The notes: a model not told the origin generated them from the sequence alone. A stretch of 64,000 nucleotides of DNA from Kalaharituber pfeilii (GCA_015179045.1 WHUZ01000052.1:124001-188000); one strand, 5' to 3'; counted from the first letter of the stretch, positions 10,310 through 22,515 are shown. Numbers and translations are program-made.

Positions 10310-12606
10310 TGCGAGGGTGGAGGTTGAGGAGATGTAGATGAGAGAGAGGAGAGATAGATGCAGGTAGTTAGATGGATGTGAGATGGTGTGGGTGGTGGGG
10401 AGCTGGGTTGTGTTTGATGCTATGTGTATCGGTGTGGGAATGCTGCAGAGGGAGAGGAGGAGGAGAGGGAAAATAAACAAGACTGGCTTCAAGAGTGGAT
10501 GCGAAGAGAGCGGTGAGCCAGAGCGTTAGCGTGCGGGCTTGGCAGAACTCGGATCTAGTGCCTAGCGTGGAACCTCCTGCGCCAGTGCAAGGACGGGGCT
10601 CGGGAGGGGAGTGGAGGGGGGATAGGTGAGGGCTACGAAGGGTGTGGACGACCGTGAGATGTAGGGCTAACTGCAGCAGGGAATCAAGGAACAAAGTCAT
10701 GGTGTCACGATATCTACTAATTATAATCGCGAATCACAGTTTGCGCGAAGTTGCCTCCAGAACGGAGACCCTCACGCGGGGGCCAGTGTGCCCGATCCTC
10801 TGACTGGCTGAACGAGTTACTCTGTAGGAATACTGGGGTGGGGGGGTGCCAGCGTTAAGTCTGTGGTGACCAAAATCACTGCCGGGCAGGCCGTGGTTCC
10901 GGAGGCCGTGGGATTGTGGTACTTCCTACGGTCCCTGCAATATGCTCCGAGTACTAGTGACCAGTGCTGCCTCATGAGTCCTATACCTCTGCGTTTCTCT
11001 TCTCCTTCCACATCCTCTATATATAGCGCCGCTACTCGGCACCGGCAGTCCTGGAAACTTGGTCCATCACCCTCCACGCCTGCGTACCCGTCTATTCATC
11101 ATCCCTCGCCAACCCTCCTCACGCTCACACCCCTCACGGCGCTTTTTGTGCGTCTCCCGGAGCTTTCACTGAGCAGAGAGATCCCATTCTCCCGAGGGCG
11201 TTGCGGGTCGCGAGTATTGGTGGGTGCAGTTTCTGCGAGATGAACTTTTTTGGCGGTGGTGGGGGTGGGGGGCGGAGGGATAGTTAGTGAATGTCGTCGG
11301 GAGGGTAGCGATGGGTGGGGTGAAGACAATGTTGCGAGGAGGGAGCGTGCAGGGTCAGACACAGACTTGCTTGCATTTGCAAGTCGGGTGTACAGACGAA
11401 ATCAATTCACGAAGGCAATACAGTACATGGCAAAAAAAAAAAAAAATCTGGAGCTGGTGGATTGAAAAATACCTCAAAGTGGAAAGCATTTGGGTGCCTG
11501 TAATAGCGGTAGGATGACATTGGCGGGATGATTACGACAAAAGGTTACAAAAAAAAACAAAAAAAACACGGTCCTATGTACGTCTAGTACATGCAATCAA
11601 CTCCAACCAAAAATATACACGACGAAACAAACCTCATACGCCCGCAATGCCACTCCGATTCTGAACGTACCAAATGTACAGTAGTACAATATAATTGTTG
11701 GAGTCCGGCAGAAACAAACGTCGTACCAAGCGCCACTTAGCTACTTCCGAGACAAGCTAGGTCGCCCGGGCGCGCGGGAACACGAAATCATGTCAGGATT
11801 TACCAGTGACAACTTGGACCTACTATGAAGAGCATTTTGCGTGCGAAAGGTACAGTGTATAAAAGGACCATGGACGGCAGTGTATGGTTTTGTGTACGTA
11901 TGCAGAGCTGCGGAGATACAGGAATTGGATTTTTCGTGTCGTTAGCTGCAATGTTAAGGGGTAAGAGTATAGGGTAAAGTCTCGACACTATGCGTGTTGC
12001 GCGTAAAAGCGTAGGCTTTTGACTTCATGAGTGATTGAATGGTAGCCAGATTGGTAGTCAGTGAGGGGTGAAGAGGGGTGTGGAGGGGGTGGAAAACAAC
12101 GAAGGAAAAGAAGCCAAACAATGACCGGGCAAATACGCACTTGACGGGGGACTACTGTACATCTGCCGAAGGCACCGCGCTCGCGGCAGAAGGTGCAAGC
12201 CAGCGAGGGATAAATGCAGTAACAGTGATGACGCAAGAGGAGTCGGTAGCCAAGGGCTAATCCTGGATTGAAGTTCATTCTTGTGTTCACTTCTTAGCCT
12301 CACCAAATCCAGGCTGATTACAGATTATCAGATGAATGTATGTGGATGACAAGGGTTACCGGTACATCTTTTATTTACTACAAAACGAAATGCGGCACGT
12401 GCCGAGTACAGTTCCCGCTGACTTTCCTTCATGCCCAGCTCACCCACATGAGTACCGGCTACAAACTGGCATCCTTGTAGGTATGCTTCTATCCCACCAC
12501 CGAAGCCCCTTCAACACGAGTGCATTTCCATCGTCATACCCAATGACCTGTCTTGACTGATGAAAATAAAATAATAATAAAAAAAAAGACCTGTCTCTCT
12601 CCCCTT
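10310..12606. other. Intergenic DNA downstream of the D cluster
   Basis: No protein is supported. It holds purine/pyrimidine-skewed tracts (10440-10650), a TATATATA motif near 11019, and A tracts at 11431 and 11550. ORFs of 60-130 residues on both strands look like composition artefacts. Confidence 0.4.
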
Positions 12607-12620
12607 TTGCATGACATTGT

Positions 12621-12836
12621 TTTTTTTTGTTTTTTTTTAATTTCATTACTCGCATGCCGCCCTATGGGCTATGGCGAGGTATAAATTAACTAAAGAAAAA
12701 TTGAGAATGTCTAAGTACAAGTAGTGCCCACAGTAGTTACACGTGTTGCGGGTGTGTAGAGGTGCACCGAGCCTATTTCTTCCCTCTGTCCTGCTCGTAC
12801 ATCTCCGAGCGCAGCCATCTCCCTCCGAGCCTGACC
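12621..12836 (-). mobile_element. LINE-A 3' fragment, 216 bp
   Basis: A T tract with one G is followed by the inverted 3' hairpin and the 3' UTR. Perfect 14-bp TSD TTGCATGACATTGT at 12607-12620 and 12837-12850. Confidence 0.9.
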
Positions 12837-12888
12837 TTGCATGACATTGTTTGCTCAGCCCCTCTCCCCGGTGCAGTCGCACTGCCTA

Positions 12889-13214
12889 TTAAGTTTGGTA
12901 GAACGCCTCCGAGCTCAGTTCTCTTAATAGCAGAAGCAATGCCCCAGATATAGTATCTGCGCGCTCCGCGGCAGTAAGAACTGTGCTTGTATACACATTT
13001 GTGATGAAGGCATTCCAGCTATCGCCGTCGGAGCCGTGGCAAAAAGTTGTCACAATTCTGATCTCTTCAGAGGCGATGTAGTGCACATACGAGGCGGTTT
13101 CTTTAGCAATGTCAGCAGCGGAGTGGTGGCGCAAAGTGTGGATCAGCTCATACCTTTGATCTGTGCGCGCACGCTGCTGAGATCAATGGAAATGGATACT
13201 GGTATATCCTCCAT
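12889..13214 (-). CDS. Small hypothetical protein, possibly two exons
   Basis: A minus-strand model with exons 13214-13154 and 13100-12889 uses a 53-bp intron (GTATGA..CTAAAG with branch-like CTGAC) and gives 90 residues: MEDIPVSISIDLSSVRAQIK joined to ETASYVHYIASEEIRIVTTF and more. The second exon reads like genuine soluble protein (IRIVTTFCHGSDGDSWNAFI). Without splicing, the frames meet at 13153, so the alternative is a one-base frameshift that keeps YELIHTLRHHSAADIAKE. It may be a live small gene or the remains of a longer one. Family not recognised. Confidence 0.4.
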
Positions 13215-13840
13215 ATCAGGAATATGCGCAGTCTGAAAAACTGGGAGCCGGAGTGTGAGAAGAAGTTCGTTTTAAAACGCCGATATCGGTTAGGGGTAGT
13301 AGAAACGTTCTGTGCTCCCACAAGTGCACTGGTCTAGGTGCGGGGAAGGGCTCCTAGGCTTGGCATTGATGGGGCTCTGCGAAGGGGTCCTGTCACGTGA
13401 GGTTCAGCTCGATTACTAACATCACGGGAGATTCACAAATACTAGTATATGCAATAGTAACACGACTTCATAGTTGCTGCATTTTGCAACAGAAAAATTT
13501 GGGGGTTTTGGAAACAATTATCTTTTTGAAGTGTTTCTTAGTACTTGACAACGATGTACTTTAATAGTTACGTATGTAGGACACTCTCTCGGTCTTGGCA
13601 TGACGGCCGCGTGACCCAGGCTTCGGGCAAGGTTTTGTTATATATTTTGCGTGAGTGCTTTCTGAGTATTTTTCAACCACTCGGAATTTTTCTTTATTTG
13701 GTTCACACAGAGCCCTTCTTCGTAGGGAATGTTGCCAAAGAAGAAGGACAACAGACGCCTGCAGCTACAGGCGTGATGCACTAATTTGAGGAACCTTCAT
13801 GTAATTTAGCGCAAATTCTAAGGTGTCAACGGGATATGTT

Positions 13841-13898
13841 TTTTTTGTTTTTTTTTTGTGTCACGTTACCCCGCTTGCAGCTGTTCACCATGGCAGGG
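13841..13898 (-). mobile_element. LINE-B hairpin-only insertion
   Basis: 58 bp: a T tract plus the inverted LINE-B 3' end. Perfect 14-bp TSD CAACGGGATATGTT at 13827-13840 and 13899-13912. Confidence 0.92.
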
Positions 13899-14298
13899 CA
13901 ACGGGATATGTTGTGATCTCACCCAGCGGTGTAGACTAGTGCACCCATCTATTTTGAACGACGGACTGAGCTGCGGACCGTCCGCAAGGGCACATGCGAA
14001 CTGACTTTGCATCCACAAAATGCTAATAACTGTTAGCCATTGATTTTTTTTTTTTTCCATCGCTCATATGCAACCCCTGTATGGTTATACCGAGACAAGC
14101 TCGGAAGATCTTGAACCTTCACTTGATACCTGCAGCTGTTGATGAGACGCAGTGGCCTAATTGTGGCGACGAACCACATGTTTGTCAATTCCGCACGTCT
14201 CAATCATCACCTGCTCAATAATTGAGTGAACTAAGTGCGCGTTGTAAAATATTCTGTAATATGGCCCGTGATGTATAGGTTAGCACTTTGAGTGCAAT

Positions 14299-14763
14299 TT
14301 AAGATCTAGTGCGAGCTAGATCGTGGGGCAGGTACACGTATATGTACGGTTTTCGGCTAATATCATATAATTTATCCTCTCTACTGTACATGTCTTCATA
14401 TCCGACGAACGCAACTCGACCGTTCGAACGCCAAAGATCATATCTCCGGATGACCTTCGCATTAATGGAGTACCATGGAGTGACGTTTCGATAAGCTTTG
14501 GACCCTAGCCTGCCGGTTAGTCTGCCCACTATCTCATACGCCGCTAAGTTGCTGCGATTTGTACCTAACACGTGCCACGCTGACCATTGGGCGCTAGTGC
14601 TGAGCACTCGCCAAGTCTGGTCTGACGAGTTGGTATTACTAATCTCCAGGTTCCCATGTGATGACGATCTTAACCTAAGAAGGTTGGAAACAACGTTCGA
14701 AATCGTGTACTGTTCACAACAGGAAACTTTCGCCCATACAAGTAATGCTACACTCTTTGCCAA
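14299..14763 (-). CDS. Hypothetical ORF, 154 residues
   Basis: This is the longest open frame in an otherwise quiet stretch. It starts MAKSVALLVWAKVSCCEQY and contains SAQWSAWHVLGTNRSNLAAY. There is no signal peptide, repeat or recognised motif. An 89-residue ORF runs antisense to it. The region is not low-complexity, but length is the only support. Confidence 0.25.
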   Translation of the reverse strand: MAKSVALLVWAKVSCCEQYTISNVVSNLLRLRSSSHGNLEISNTNSSDQTWRVLSTSAQWSAWHVLGTNRSNLAAYEIVGRLTGRLGSKAYRNVTPWYSINAKVIRRYDLWRSNGRVAFVGYEDMYSREDKLYDISRKPYIYVYLPHDLARTRS

Positions 14764-14883
14764 GTGATATGTACCCCTATCCTGCCTGCTCCGGAGATAA
14801 GTCCGTTGGCTACGCTATGGATTCGTGATGCCTACCGTTGTATTACCCAATTACAAGCTCAAAGGAAATGTCGAGGTCAGGCT

Positions 14884-14940
14884 TTTTTTTGTTAATATCA
14901 TTAATAATTACTCTCATGCCGCCCCTGTGGCTATGGCGAG
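14884..14940 (-). mobile_element. LINE-A hairpin-only insertion
   Basis: 57 bp: a T tract plus the inverted hairpin. TSD GAGGTCAGGCT at 14873-14883 and 14941-14951. Confidence 0.9.
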
Positions 14941-15554
14941 GAGGTCAGGCTAACGCGTACGCCTTTGGACTGCCATGTGCATTCGAATTCGACAGCTTCC
15001 CCTAAATCAGCTACCCCAGCTTGATTCTGCGCTTGACACCGATGGCGCAACAGGAATGCCACAAACGGTTGTGTTACAGCTTTATTTCGCCCATTCCCCC
15101 GAGCCGAAGATGGTGCACATGTTTAGCAGACATCCATCCTGAAGAGTGACGAATAAATGTAAAGGGTTCCGAATTTGGGTGGAAATCCCGCGTCGAGTAT
15201 CTGGCTAGAACCACGTAAGGACGTGTGATTTGCCCGGGACTCTATTCCGGTAATTATAAGGATCGAATGTTGGGTTACGCATACCCTTGGTGGCGGTGAG
15301 CTGGAGGGGCCACAGAAGGAGGATAAAAATGGGGTGCAGGTCACTTGGCAGTACTGGGAAGAGTTGGAGGAGAAAGGGTGAAGGCAAGGAGGGCGTAAAG
15401 GACAACCCGGTCAAGGCATGGTTCACCAGCTTAGATCTGGGGTAGCCGAAGGTCAGAGGGTACGTTGGATAGGCAATTTTGTACGTAACGTAGATGGGTA
15501 GTTGCTTCAACCTGGCCCGGGTATATAGGTCCCTGCCATAGGCTAGTGGCCTGT

Positions 15555-16026
15555 TTTTTTTTTTTTTTTTTTTTAATATCAGTCCTCGCTTGCCGCCCTA
15601 TGGGCTATGGCGAGATTAGGTACAGTTGTAAAGGAAAATAAAGGAAAATAACAGCCGCTGCCTTCCGTCCCTGATGTTCGCCATGATTAATATGTGAAAA
15701 TGATAATAATAGTAGTAGTAAAGGAAAAAGTCCTCCGAATAACCTACGATGCCCTCTCCACCCAATCTAGGATGCCCATCAGAGCGTCCTTGTTCTCGTC
15801 TCCGTCCTTGGGGGGTCTTAGCAAGTCCGCTTGGCTCCCAGGCCACTTTTCTCCCCATACTCTGCACCGGGTAAGGACGTGGGCGGGGGTCTCCTCCTCT
15901 TCGCTACACCACCTGCACTCCGGGCCATCCGTCTTGCCGATCTTGTATCTCCAGTGTCTTAGTCCTTTGCCCCCCATTATGCCTGCGAGAGTTGCGGTTC
16001 TCCGTCCCAGGGGTTGGAGCAGCCTG
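15555..16026 (-). mobile_element. LINE-A fragment with ORF2 C-terminal finger
   Basis: The 472-bp copy has TSD TAGTGGCCTGT at 15544-15554 and 16027-16037. Its minus strand encodes TATLAGIMGGKGLRHWRYKI then ECRWCSEEEETPAHVLTRC, the C-terminal zinc-finger-like motif (CxxC..H..C) that follows RNase H in Tad1-type LINEs. The frame stays open to the stop near 15744. Confidence 0.88.
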
Positions 16027-17767
16027 TAGTGGCCTGTATGCGGGGTTAGTTGAACCGAAAAAAAGGAAAATACCCTTGGCGCTAACGAGGAGATTTTAGC
16101 CCTCAGTTCCAAATGTAGTGCATCTCAAGGCAATCGATGCCCAATTGCAAATTTTCGGAATACAAAAGATATTACGAGCTACTACTCGGCCCCACCGACC
16201 GCTCCACCACCTTCATGCCACCTCGCTCTCGATAGATATCACAAATTGAAGATGATCAAATTGAAGATGACATCTGTGATGATCAGCCTCAAGCTTTGTT
16301 ATAAGCTCGTTTCCCCAGTGAGTAGTCACCATCTTGGAGTATTCGAAATCACCTTCCTTGGATTATTCAGGACCTGCCGTCGCGCCAATGGTCTATTTCC
16401 CTGTGAATGCTTCTTGCCGTGCGAGAAACCCGCGTCCTTGCTAACGGCCCGTTGTTATATTAATATTGACGTGGAAAGCCGCCAACTGTAAATCGGCGAC
16501 TGGCCTCAGGCAGGCGCGATTCCTGTTTGCGTGGTTGTTTCATTCATCATCATGGCGATGCAACAAACCGTTTACCGGGCGCCAACTGCAGGCGTTCCTC
16601 AAAGACCCTAGGCTACTGTGGGAAATTGTTGTTTTTTTGTGATGTACAGTATGTCTAATGTGCATCCGAGGTCAGGCCCACTAATGTCATGCAGCACTAG
16701 CTCTGGGCTCCTGTTAGGTATCATAAGCCGTCAAGCATGGCGATCTACATGGAAGTTTTCTTTACAATCGATGGTGCGCGGTGTAACCCTGTCAGGCCCG
16801 CCGTCGCCCCCTGTCTTCGTTCAAAGCCATTGTCTCCATCATTACCCATTGAACCCCTAATGCCTTCCGTATTGGGCATTTGTAAATTATTAAAGGTGGA
16901 TTCCCACTTTCTGATGGCGATCACCAGCGCTAGTGCTGCACCTGGTGTCGAACATTTATTTACCCGGACATGATCGTGTGGGGTGGCACCGCAAGGCCCC
17001 CCGTCGGAACAATTACACAATCGTAATTGCACCAGGTACGTACCAATTTTTCTAATTGGAGGCCTGGCAACTGCACATACGTTTGACAAATAACTACTTG
17101 CTTACCAACGTCATTTATGCTGCGCGTGGCCAATGCGCATATGAAGGCTAGGAACGGATTTTCCTTGACATGGGTACGTGCGCGTGCGTAGGGGTGACCT
17201 ATCCAGGAATCCAGGAAAAGCTTGACCACCTTTTGCCAATGTATGAGCCTCGCTGTGCAAACGGGCATCTTGATGACCTCAGTATACCACTCGCCGATTG
17301 AGGGCCCCCAGGCCTTTGTCCCAATAGAAAGCGGCTCGTCATCTCGGCTTCGCTGACCAACAATTCACTAACGCAGATGCAATATACAAAACAGGTTCGC
17401 ACATTTTTTAATTATTTTTTTCATCAAAAAAAAAATTATCATTACTAGTTCACTATGTGCGTTCCTTGTATCCTGGATCACAGTCTCATTACATATGAGC
17501 ACGATGACAGGGATGCTAGATGTGGGCTCCATTCACTTGTATCAGCTCTGTCTGTCCTATAACATCGAAGAATGCTAACCCGTGTCACGACTTCCATGCT
17601 ATCTTAATGCCTGCGCGGTATAGCAGTCAACGTTTGTTAATCTGAACGCAATCAACATTCATCACATCCTGAAGCGGGATGTACAGTGATGGCTTTTGCA
17701 TGCTAACCACCTGATTCAACTGTCATCGCAATTGCTTAAGTTTGGGTAGCTACGATACGTTTCACGA

Positions 17768-17775
17768 TATATAAA
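17768..17775 (+). promoter_or_regulatory. TATA box of E1
   Basis: TATATAAA lies 159 bp before the E1 start codon. A matching TATATAAG stands at the equivalent place before E2. Confidence 0.55.
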
Positions 17776-17934
17776 GGTCTCTATCACGCAACCCTTTCGC
17801 ATTCTTCACCCACCAGCCTCGTAAAACGTCGACCACCAAACGCTAACTTCTCACCCTGACATACAAATCACATCCATCAACCCACTTAGTACTTCAATCC
17901 TTCCACTCACGTCATCCTACTCCTTATCCTCAGA

Positions 17935-18211
17935 ATGATACACGTTCTTATCAACAACTCCGGCAACAAGTGCACCTCAGACGTCACCGTGTACGTCAAT
18001 GGCATTCACCAAAAGACGGTTCGCGCTGGCCAACAGGAAAAGGTTGATGTCTCGAACGGGGATAGAATCAGGCTGGTAGCAGGTCTACAGAGTCATGACC
18101 ATACGTGAGTAGCATTTAGTATCCTCCTTCTTGGACCTGGAAGAAAGAAATTAATATGTTCACAGTGTCAACGGCGAAACTGTCCTTACATGTAACCACC
18201 TCTTGCATTAA
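17935..18211 (+). CDS. Unknown family E small protein, member E1 (two exons)
   Basis: Exons 17935-18104 and 18166-18211, split by a 61-bp intron (donor GTGAGT, acceptor TTCACAG, branch-like TTAAT), encode 71 residues. The protein starts MIHVLINNSGNKCTSDVTVY, then VNGIHQKTVRAGQQEKVDVS, and ends VNGETVLTCNHLLH. Against E2 the conserved frame is NNSG.KCT..V.VYV.G..QKT and GETVLT.N.LLH. The alternating hydrophobic pattern suggests a small beta-sheet protein (inference). Without a signal peptide it is probably cytosolic. Exon 1 is 170 nt, the same as in E2, and the intron is at the same phase. No family is recognised. Confidence 0.75.
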
Positions 18212-19890
18212 ATAAGAGGAATTAGGGGCATGATGATTTACAGTAGTGCTACTGTAGGCACTCCACCTCACGCTCCTGGCATTTCCTTCTTAACAGGGCT
18301 GAATCACACTAACAGGCATGCGATGTTGAATTATGATGTGCTGGGGTTTTCGGGAACATGATTCATTGATAGACTTGGTTTTGATCTTGTTAGGAGATAT
18401 TGAGGTATAAAGGGACGATGCTTGATGTATGCTAGTCGTAAAAACACTCTTTTCAGTGCCCGTGGTTATGTCTTGTCAGTCCCTTTCCGTGCTGGGAATT
18501 GAACAGCGTTAATAGTGGTCTACGAACTCTGAATTGCATATTAACTAGTGATAAAATTGTAAGGACAAAAAGAATAGCGTCACGAATGATTCAATGCCGG
18601 TCGTAGTCGTTTCATCAACACAGCGTATGCACTTGCATCCTACCTGGACCTGTGCGGTATAACATTTGATTGCAAAGTATCCTACTGAGCATCATCCCAG
18701 GTGTTCGTTTTTGCATTGTAACTGTGATCATGTAAATACTCGAGTATACGTAGTCAACCATCATAAGTGTGATTGATTCCAATCCACTTGGTTAGTTTGC
18801 AGGACGATGCATTCGAGAAAAGAGGACGCCGGTATCGAGTTATGGCACCTTGTCTGCACTTTCCTTCCTAGATATGGTCATCCACTTCCCGGCATTACCC
18901 GTTCAGGCTTACAGCGCTTCATATGGGCATTACTAACTTGTACGACGGGAGATCTGCACTTTCCGAGGGCGATCACCAGTGCTGCCCCTGCTATATGATC
19001 CACTATGGATGTTTCATTACCATGGGATGCATCGTCTAAGGATTGTGGGGGTAATGGCGTAAGGCCTCCTGTTCCAACACCCACACAATCGTTTCCGCAA
19101 CATGTGCAAGGATTGTTATTGTTGGAGGCCTGATACTGGACATGCATTGGACTTACTAACTACCAAGGTGCTCGGCGCTTCGCGGGGTGCTTGAAGTTCA
19201 CGGCCCTCTCCACCTCACCGCGTGTAAAGGGTCATATAGGTACATATATCCAGCATGAATACGCAACGTATGGCACGATCGTTGCTCAGCATACGAGTTA
19301 TTAAAAATAAAAATAAAATAAAAAAGAACGGGTGGCTCCATGGACGTGAGTATACCGCTTTCTCGTTATGCACGTTCATGCTTCTGCCTTGATGCGCAGC
19401 GCCTCGCTTTTTTATTTTTTTATATCCCGGGCAAGCGCAGCGCCTCGTCCTTGGCGGTGGGGGTTGCTCTTATAATTAGCGGAGACTCGCATCGACCCCA
19501 ATGTCAATTATCGTGGGCCATCCAACGCGGGCGTGAGAGAAAACAGGTTCCTGCATGCGTCGCAAGTGTGATCACACAATGGTGATATATTACGTTTCGA
19601 AATGTGAATAGGATGGCAGGGATCCCGGATAGTAAATTACCACTGCTTTCACTTAGGGAGGTTCACTCTTTTCGTCAAATCAGTGAAGCGGGTTCCACCT
19701 CGTGTGATGGAACATCATGCGATCATTACTGTATACGGGACGTACTTGCAGTCAGATGCAGTGCTCAACCGATGGTAATCAAGGCCACCTACCTAGTGAA
19801 CGGGATGCCAATTGTCATGTCTATTACGTGATAACCTCGGGCGAATCCTTCGTAGCAATTGCGCAATTTCTGGCAGTGATGATGCATCTC
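18212..19890. other. Spacer between E1 and E2
   Basis: It contains the 3' flank of unit 1 and the 5' flank of unit 2 of the tandem duplication. No further gene is supported. Confidence 0.45.
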
Positions 19891-19895
19891 ACAGC

Positions 19896-19903
19896 TATAT
19901 AAG
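19896..19903 (+). promoter_or_regulatory. TATA box of E2
   Basis: TATATAAG lies about 177 bp before the E2 start codon. Confidence 0.5.
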
Positions 19904-20079
19904 TCCTTCGTTCACCCCGTCTCTGAGCTTTCTACAACCACCCATCTCACTCGAGTCAAGTCCAACTCTACAAGCCTGCCTGCAATCTGATACCAAAACC
20001 GCATCCAGCAAATTACTGATTAATCTCTACTTCAACCTTCGCCAGCGCTACCCGACTAACCTGACTCTCAATCTTCAAA

Positions 20080-20360
20080 ATGGTCTCCATCCTTATCGAC
20101 AACTCCGGCAGCAAGTGCACTGAGAGTGTCAATGTCTACGTCGACGGCAATTTCCAAAAGACGATTGAACCCAGACAAAAGGAGCACGTGAGCGCCACTA
20201 AGGGTGCGAATATCAAGCTGCAAGCGGGTAACAATAGTCATGTGCATGTGTGAGTACTGCTTTCGTTGCCTCTTTCCTACGAAGGGAAATGATCTAATAA
20301 TTTCCTAGCGTCGACGGCGAGACAGTCCTCACGGTCAACAAGCTGTTACACGGGCAGTAG
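20080..20360 (+). CDS. Unknown family E small protein, member E2 (two exons)
   Basis: Exons 20080-20249 and 20309-20360, with a 59-bp intron (donor GTGAGT, branch TCTAAT, acceptor CCTAG), encode 73 residues. The start is MVSILIDNSGSKCTESVNVY, the middle VDGNFQKTIEPRQKEHVSAT and the end VDGETVLTVNKLLHGQ. It is paralogous to E1 over its whole length, with a single conserved Cys (residue 13). The start codon context is CAAAATGG. Conserved reading frame and splice sites across an old duplication argue that both copies are under selection. The role is unknown. Confidence 0.75.
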
Positions 20361-21029
20361 AATTAGGGATATACAGGTGTGGGGTAGGTACTCCTCCTGA
20401 TGCTGCCAGATCTCCGTCCAAGAAGGGCAGAATAACACTGACGCGCTAGAACGTGTTGCGTGGCAGAGCCATGAGGTTAGAGGATGGAGGTAAAATGCTG
20501 GGGAATAGGATTCATTGATGAGCTTTCTTATTACAGTCATGTTCGTTGGAGATTTTGGGGTGTGTGAAAAAGATATTCAGGCAATTCTGACGGGTGAACC
20601 CCCATGAGTGGAAACTCGAGGCGAGTTAAGCCGGTCGTGGATGAAATGAAAAAAGTGGATTGAGAAGGCGTGTACAGAGGCAGAAGCGTAGTAGTACTCT
20701 CAAGACAACTGAGCGAGTGCAATAAAACTACGTTATCTACTCTACATCTTTAGAATACGATAATCGCAAAAACTGTGATTACGTTCGTGCCAGTACTTGA
20801 CCATGATAATGTTGAACCGACGGTGTAATCCTAGCACCGACACAGAGGAATTATAGGCCGGCGGTTTGACTGATGGTTGACTGTGGCGTTTGAAAAGTTT
20901 TTACTGTGGCAATTGTGAAGGTCGCTGTGAAGGACATATAAGTCACGGGTCCTGTGCATACTGGAGACTTCTTCTGTAATTAATTAATTAATTCTCTCCG
21001 CTCGAAAGCGCGACTTCTTGAGGTTATGA

Positions 21030-21092
21030 TTTTCTTTTTTTTTTTTTTTTAATCACATAACCCCGCTTGTAGCACTTGGCCATGGCAGGGCT
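21030..21092 (-). mobile_element. LINE-B hairpin-only insertion in a copia leader
   Basis: 63 bp. Perfect 13-bp TSD CTTGAGGTTATGA at 21017-21029 and 21093-21105. It duplicated part of the copia primer-binding site. Confidence 0.92.
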
Positions 21093-21097
21093 CTTGA

Positions 21098-21109
21098 GGT
21101 TATGAGCCC
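21098..21109 (+). other. Primer-binding site, initiator tRNA-Met anticodon arm
   Basis: GGTTATGAGCCC is the complement of the anticodon stem-loop of eukaryotic initiator tRNA-Met (GGGCTCATAACC, anticodon CAT). The same motif follows the LTRs at 32229 (minus strand) and 60945. Priming from a tRNA-iMet fragment is known for copia-type elements. Confidence 0.75.
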
Positions 21110-21149
21110 GGAGCTCCACTAGCCAAACACGTTACCTATTCATCACTCG

Positions 21150-21240
21150 TCGCTCATCGGAGCTTCTCACTCGTCGCTCATCGTCACTCATCAATCGTCG
21201 CTCATCGGAGCCCATTACTCGTCAAGCTCATCATTTGCTG
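21150..21240 (+). repeat. ACTCGTCGCTCATC tandem repeats in copia leader
   Basis: Several imperfect copies of ACTCGTCGCTCATCGGAGC lie between the primer-binding site and gag. Confidence 0.7.
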
Positions 21241-21274
21241 CTCACCACAAACTTACCGGTAATCCGCTACCACT

Positions 21275-22515
21275 ATGTCGTCAGAAGGCGCCTCCTCCTC
21301 TTCTTTCTCTATAGCGAAATCCACGTCAACTTTCGACATTTCCGAAGTACTGAAAATCACCCCTCGCATCTCCAAAAAGTTGTTAAATGAAGATGACTAT
21401 CCTGTGTGGGCCATTGAGGCCATGTGCCAGCTTCGGAGACAGAAGCTGCTTCAAATAGTAACTGGAAACGAAATCGAACCACCCTCCAACTCAACAGAAC
21501 TCTCTTTATGGCAGGATAAAAGCGATAAAGCACTAGACTATATTATGGAAAGCTGTGAAGAAGAGCCACAACTAATGATAAGAGGAGCATCAACAGCAGC
21601 GGAAGCTTGGAAGATCCTTAAAGAAACATACGAAGGAAGAACTAGAACCCATCTCGCTGCTCTGTTTTTTAATGTGGTACAATTACGGTTTGATGATCGA
21701 AAAATGACGATTACTGACCATATCATGGCCTTCGAATCCTATTGGCTTAAGTTAGCTACCAGTGTCGCCAGTGTCACCGCCGGCACTACATCGCTAGCAG
21801 CTGGAATTAAGAACTTCACAATCACTGATTCCTGGAAGGCGACCGCATTACTCGACACTCTTCCTAAAATTCAACCCTATATCAATATTATCGACAATAT
21901 TACAACCAAGGAAGACGTACCAACATATTCGAATGTGGTTCTCAGACTCAAGGAAATTTCGCGACCTACTAGCAAAAAGCACAACTCTAAGAATGAACCT
22001 GAACCGGCAGCTGCCTTTGTCACTACCAGGATACCATGTGGATTTTGTAAGGCTCGAGGCTTCCCAGGCACATCGCATACCGAATCAGAGTGTCGAACCA
22101 AGAAGAGAGAGCAAAACCGAACTTCCAAGCAAGCAAATACAACTGAATCAACTAGTACCGAAACGAACACTATTTTTTTTTTTTTTTTTTAATCACATAA
22201 CCCCGCTTGTAGCACTTGGCCATGGCAGGGTGAAACGAACACTACAGAATGGCTAAACTTTGCCTTTAATACCGAAGCCAGTACTACTGTAACTACCACC
22301 TCCGAAGCTGCATGGGCTCTCGATTCAAGCATGTTCTCAACATATGATGCCCTACCTAGAAGAGCTTATTGATGCGCAACCTCATATAGAGAATATTAAA
22401 AGCTTAGCAGGAACTAGGATGTACTCATCTCATATTGGGACAGTATCAGTGGCCGGACTTTGGCTAAATAATGTGCTTGTTGTGCCAGAGTTATCACGGA
22501 GACTTGTGAGCTTAT
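21275..22515 (+). pseudogene. copia gag and start of protease, disrupted
   Basis: The frame from 21275 encodes a gag protein of the UBN2/retrotran_gag type: YPVWAIEAMCQLRRQKLL, then a long helical region with MIRGASTAAEAWKILKETYE and a basic C-terminal stretch. It is cut at 22172 by a hairpin-only LINE-B insertion. Removing that insertion and one duplicated target keeps the frame (TNTTEWLNFAFNTEAS). The protease region follows (WALDSS, then in a shifted frame MMPYLEELIDAQPHIENIKS), so a frameshift lies near 22335 and the usual DSGAT motif is not intact. A LINE-A copy at 22516 ends the recognisable sequence. The 5' LTR could not be bounded. Confidence 0.8.
22173..22231 (-). mobile_element. LINE-B hairpin-only insertion in copia gag
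   Basis: 59 bp, perfect 13-bp TSD GAAACGAACACTA at 22160-22172 and 22232-22244. Confidence 0.93.

Larger units (their letters stand above)
16590..20560 (+). repeat. Diverged tandem segmental duplication carrying E1 and E2
   Basis: Two units of about 2 kb match upstream, within and downstream of the two E genes. Upstream landmarks are GGCGATCACCAG at 16917 and 18970 and an AAGGCC(T/C)CC block at about 16993 and 19062. Downstream landmarks are GATTCATTGATAGACTT near 18361 and GATTCATTGATGAGCTT near 20510. Identity is partial, so the duplication is old. Confidence 0.7.

Noticed and set aside
15123..15510. 73- and 101-codon ORFs near 15.2-15.5 kb
   Set aside because: No features. Next to a LINE-A copy but not part of its ORF2.
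21150..21240. Possible CRISPR-like array
   Set aside because: The repeats are short, adjacent and imperfect, without unique spacers, in the leader of a eukaryotic copia element.
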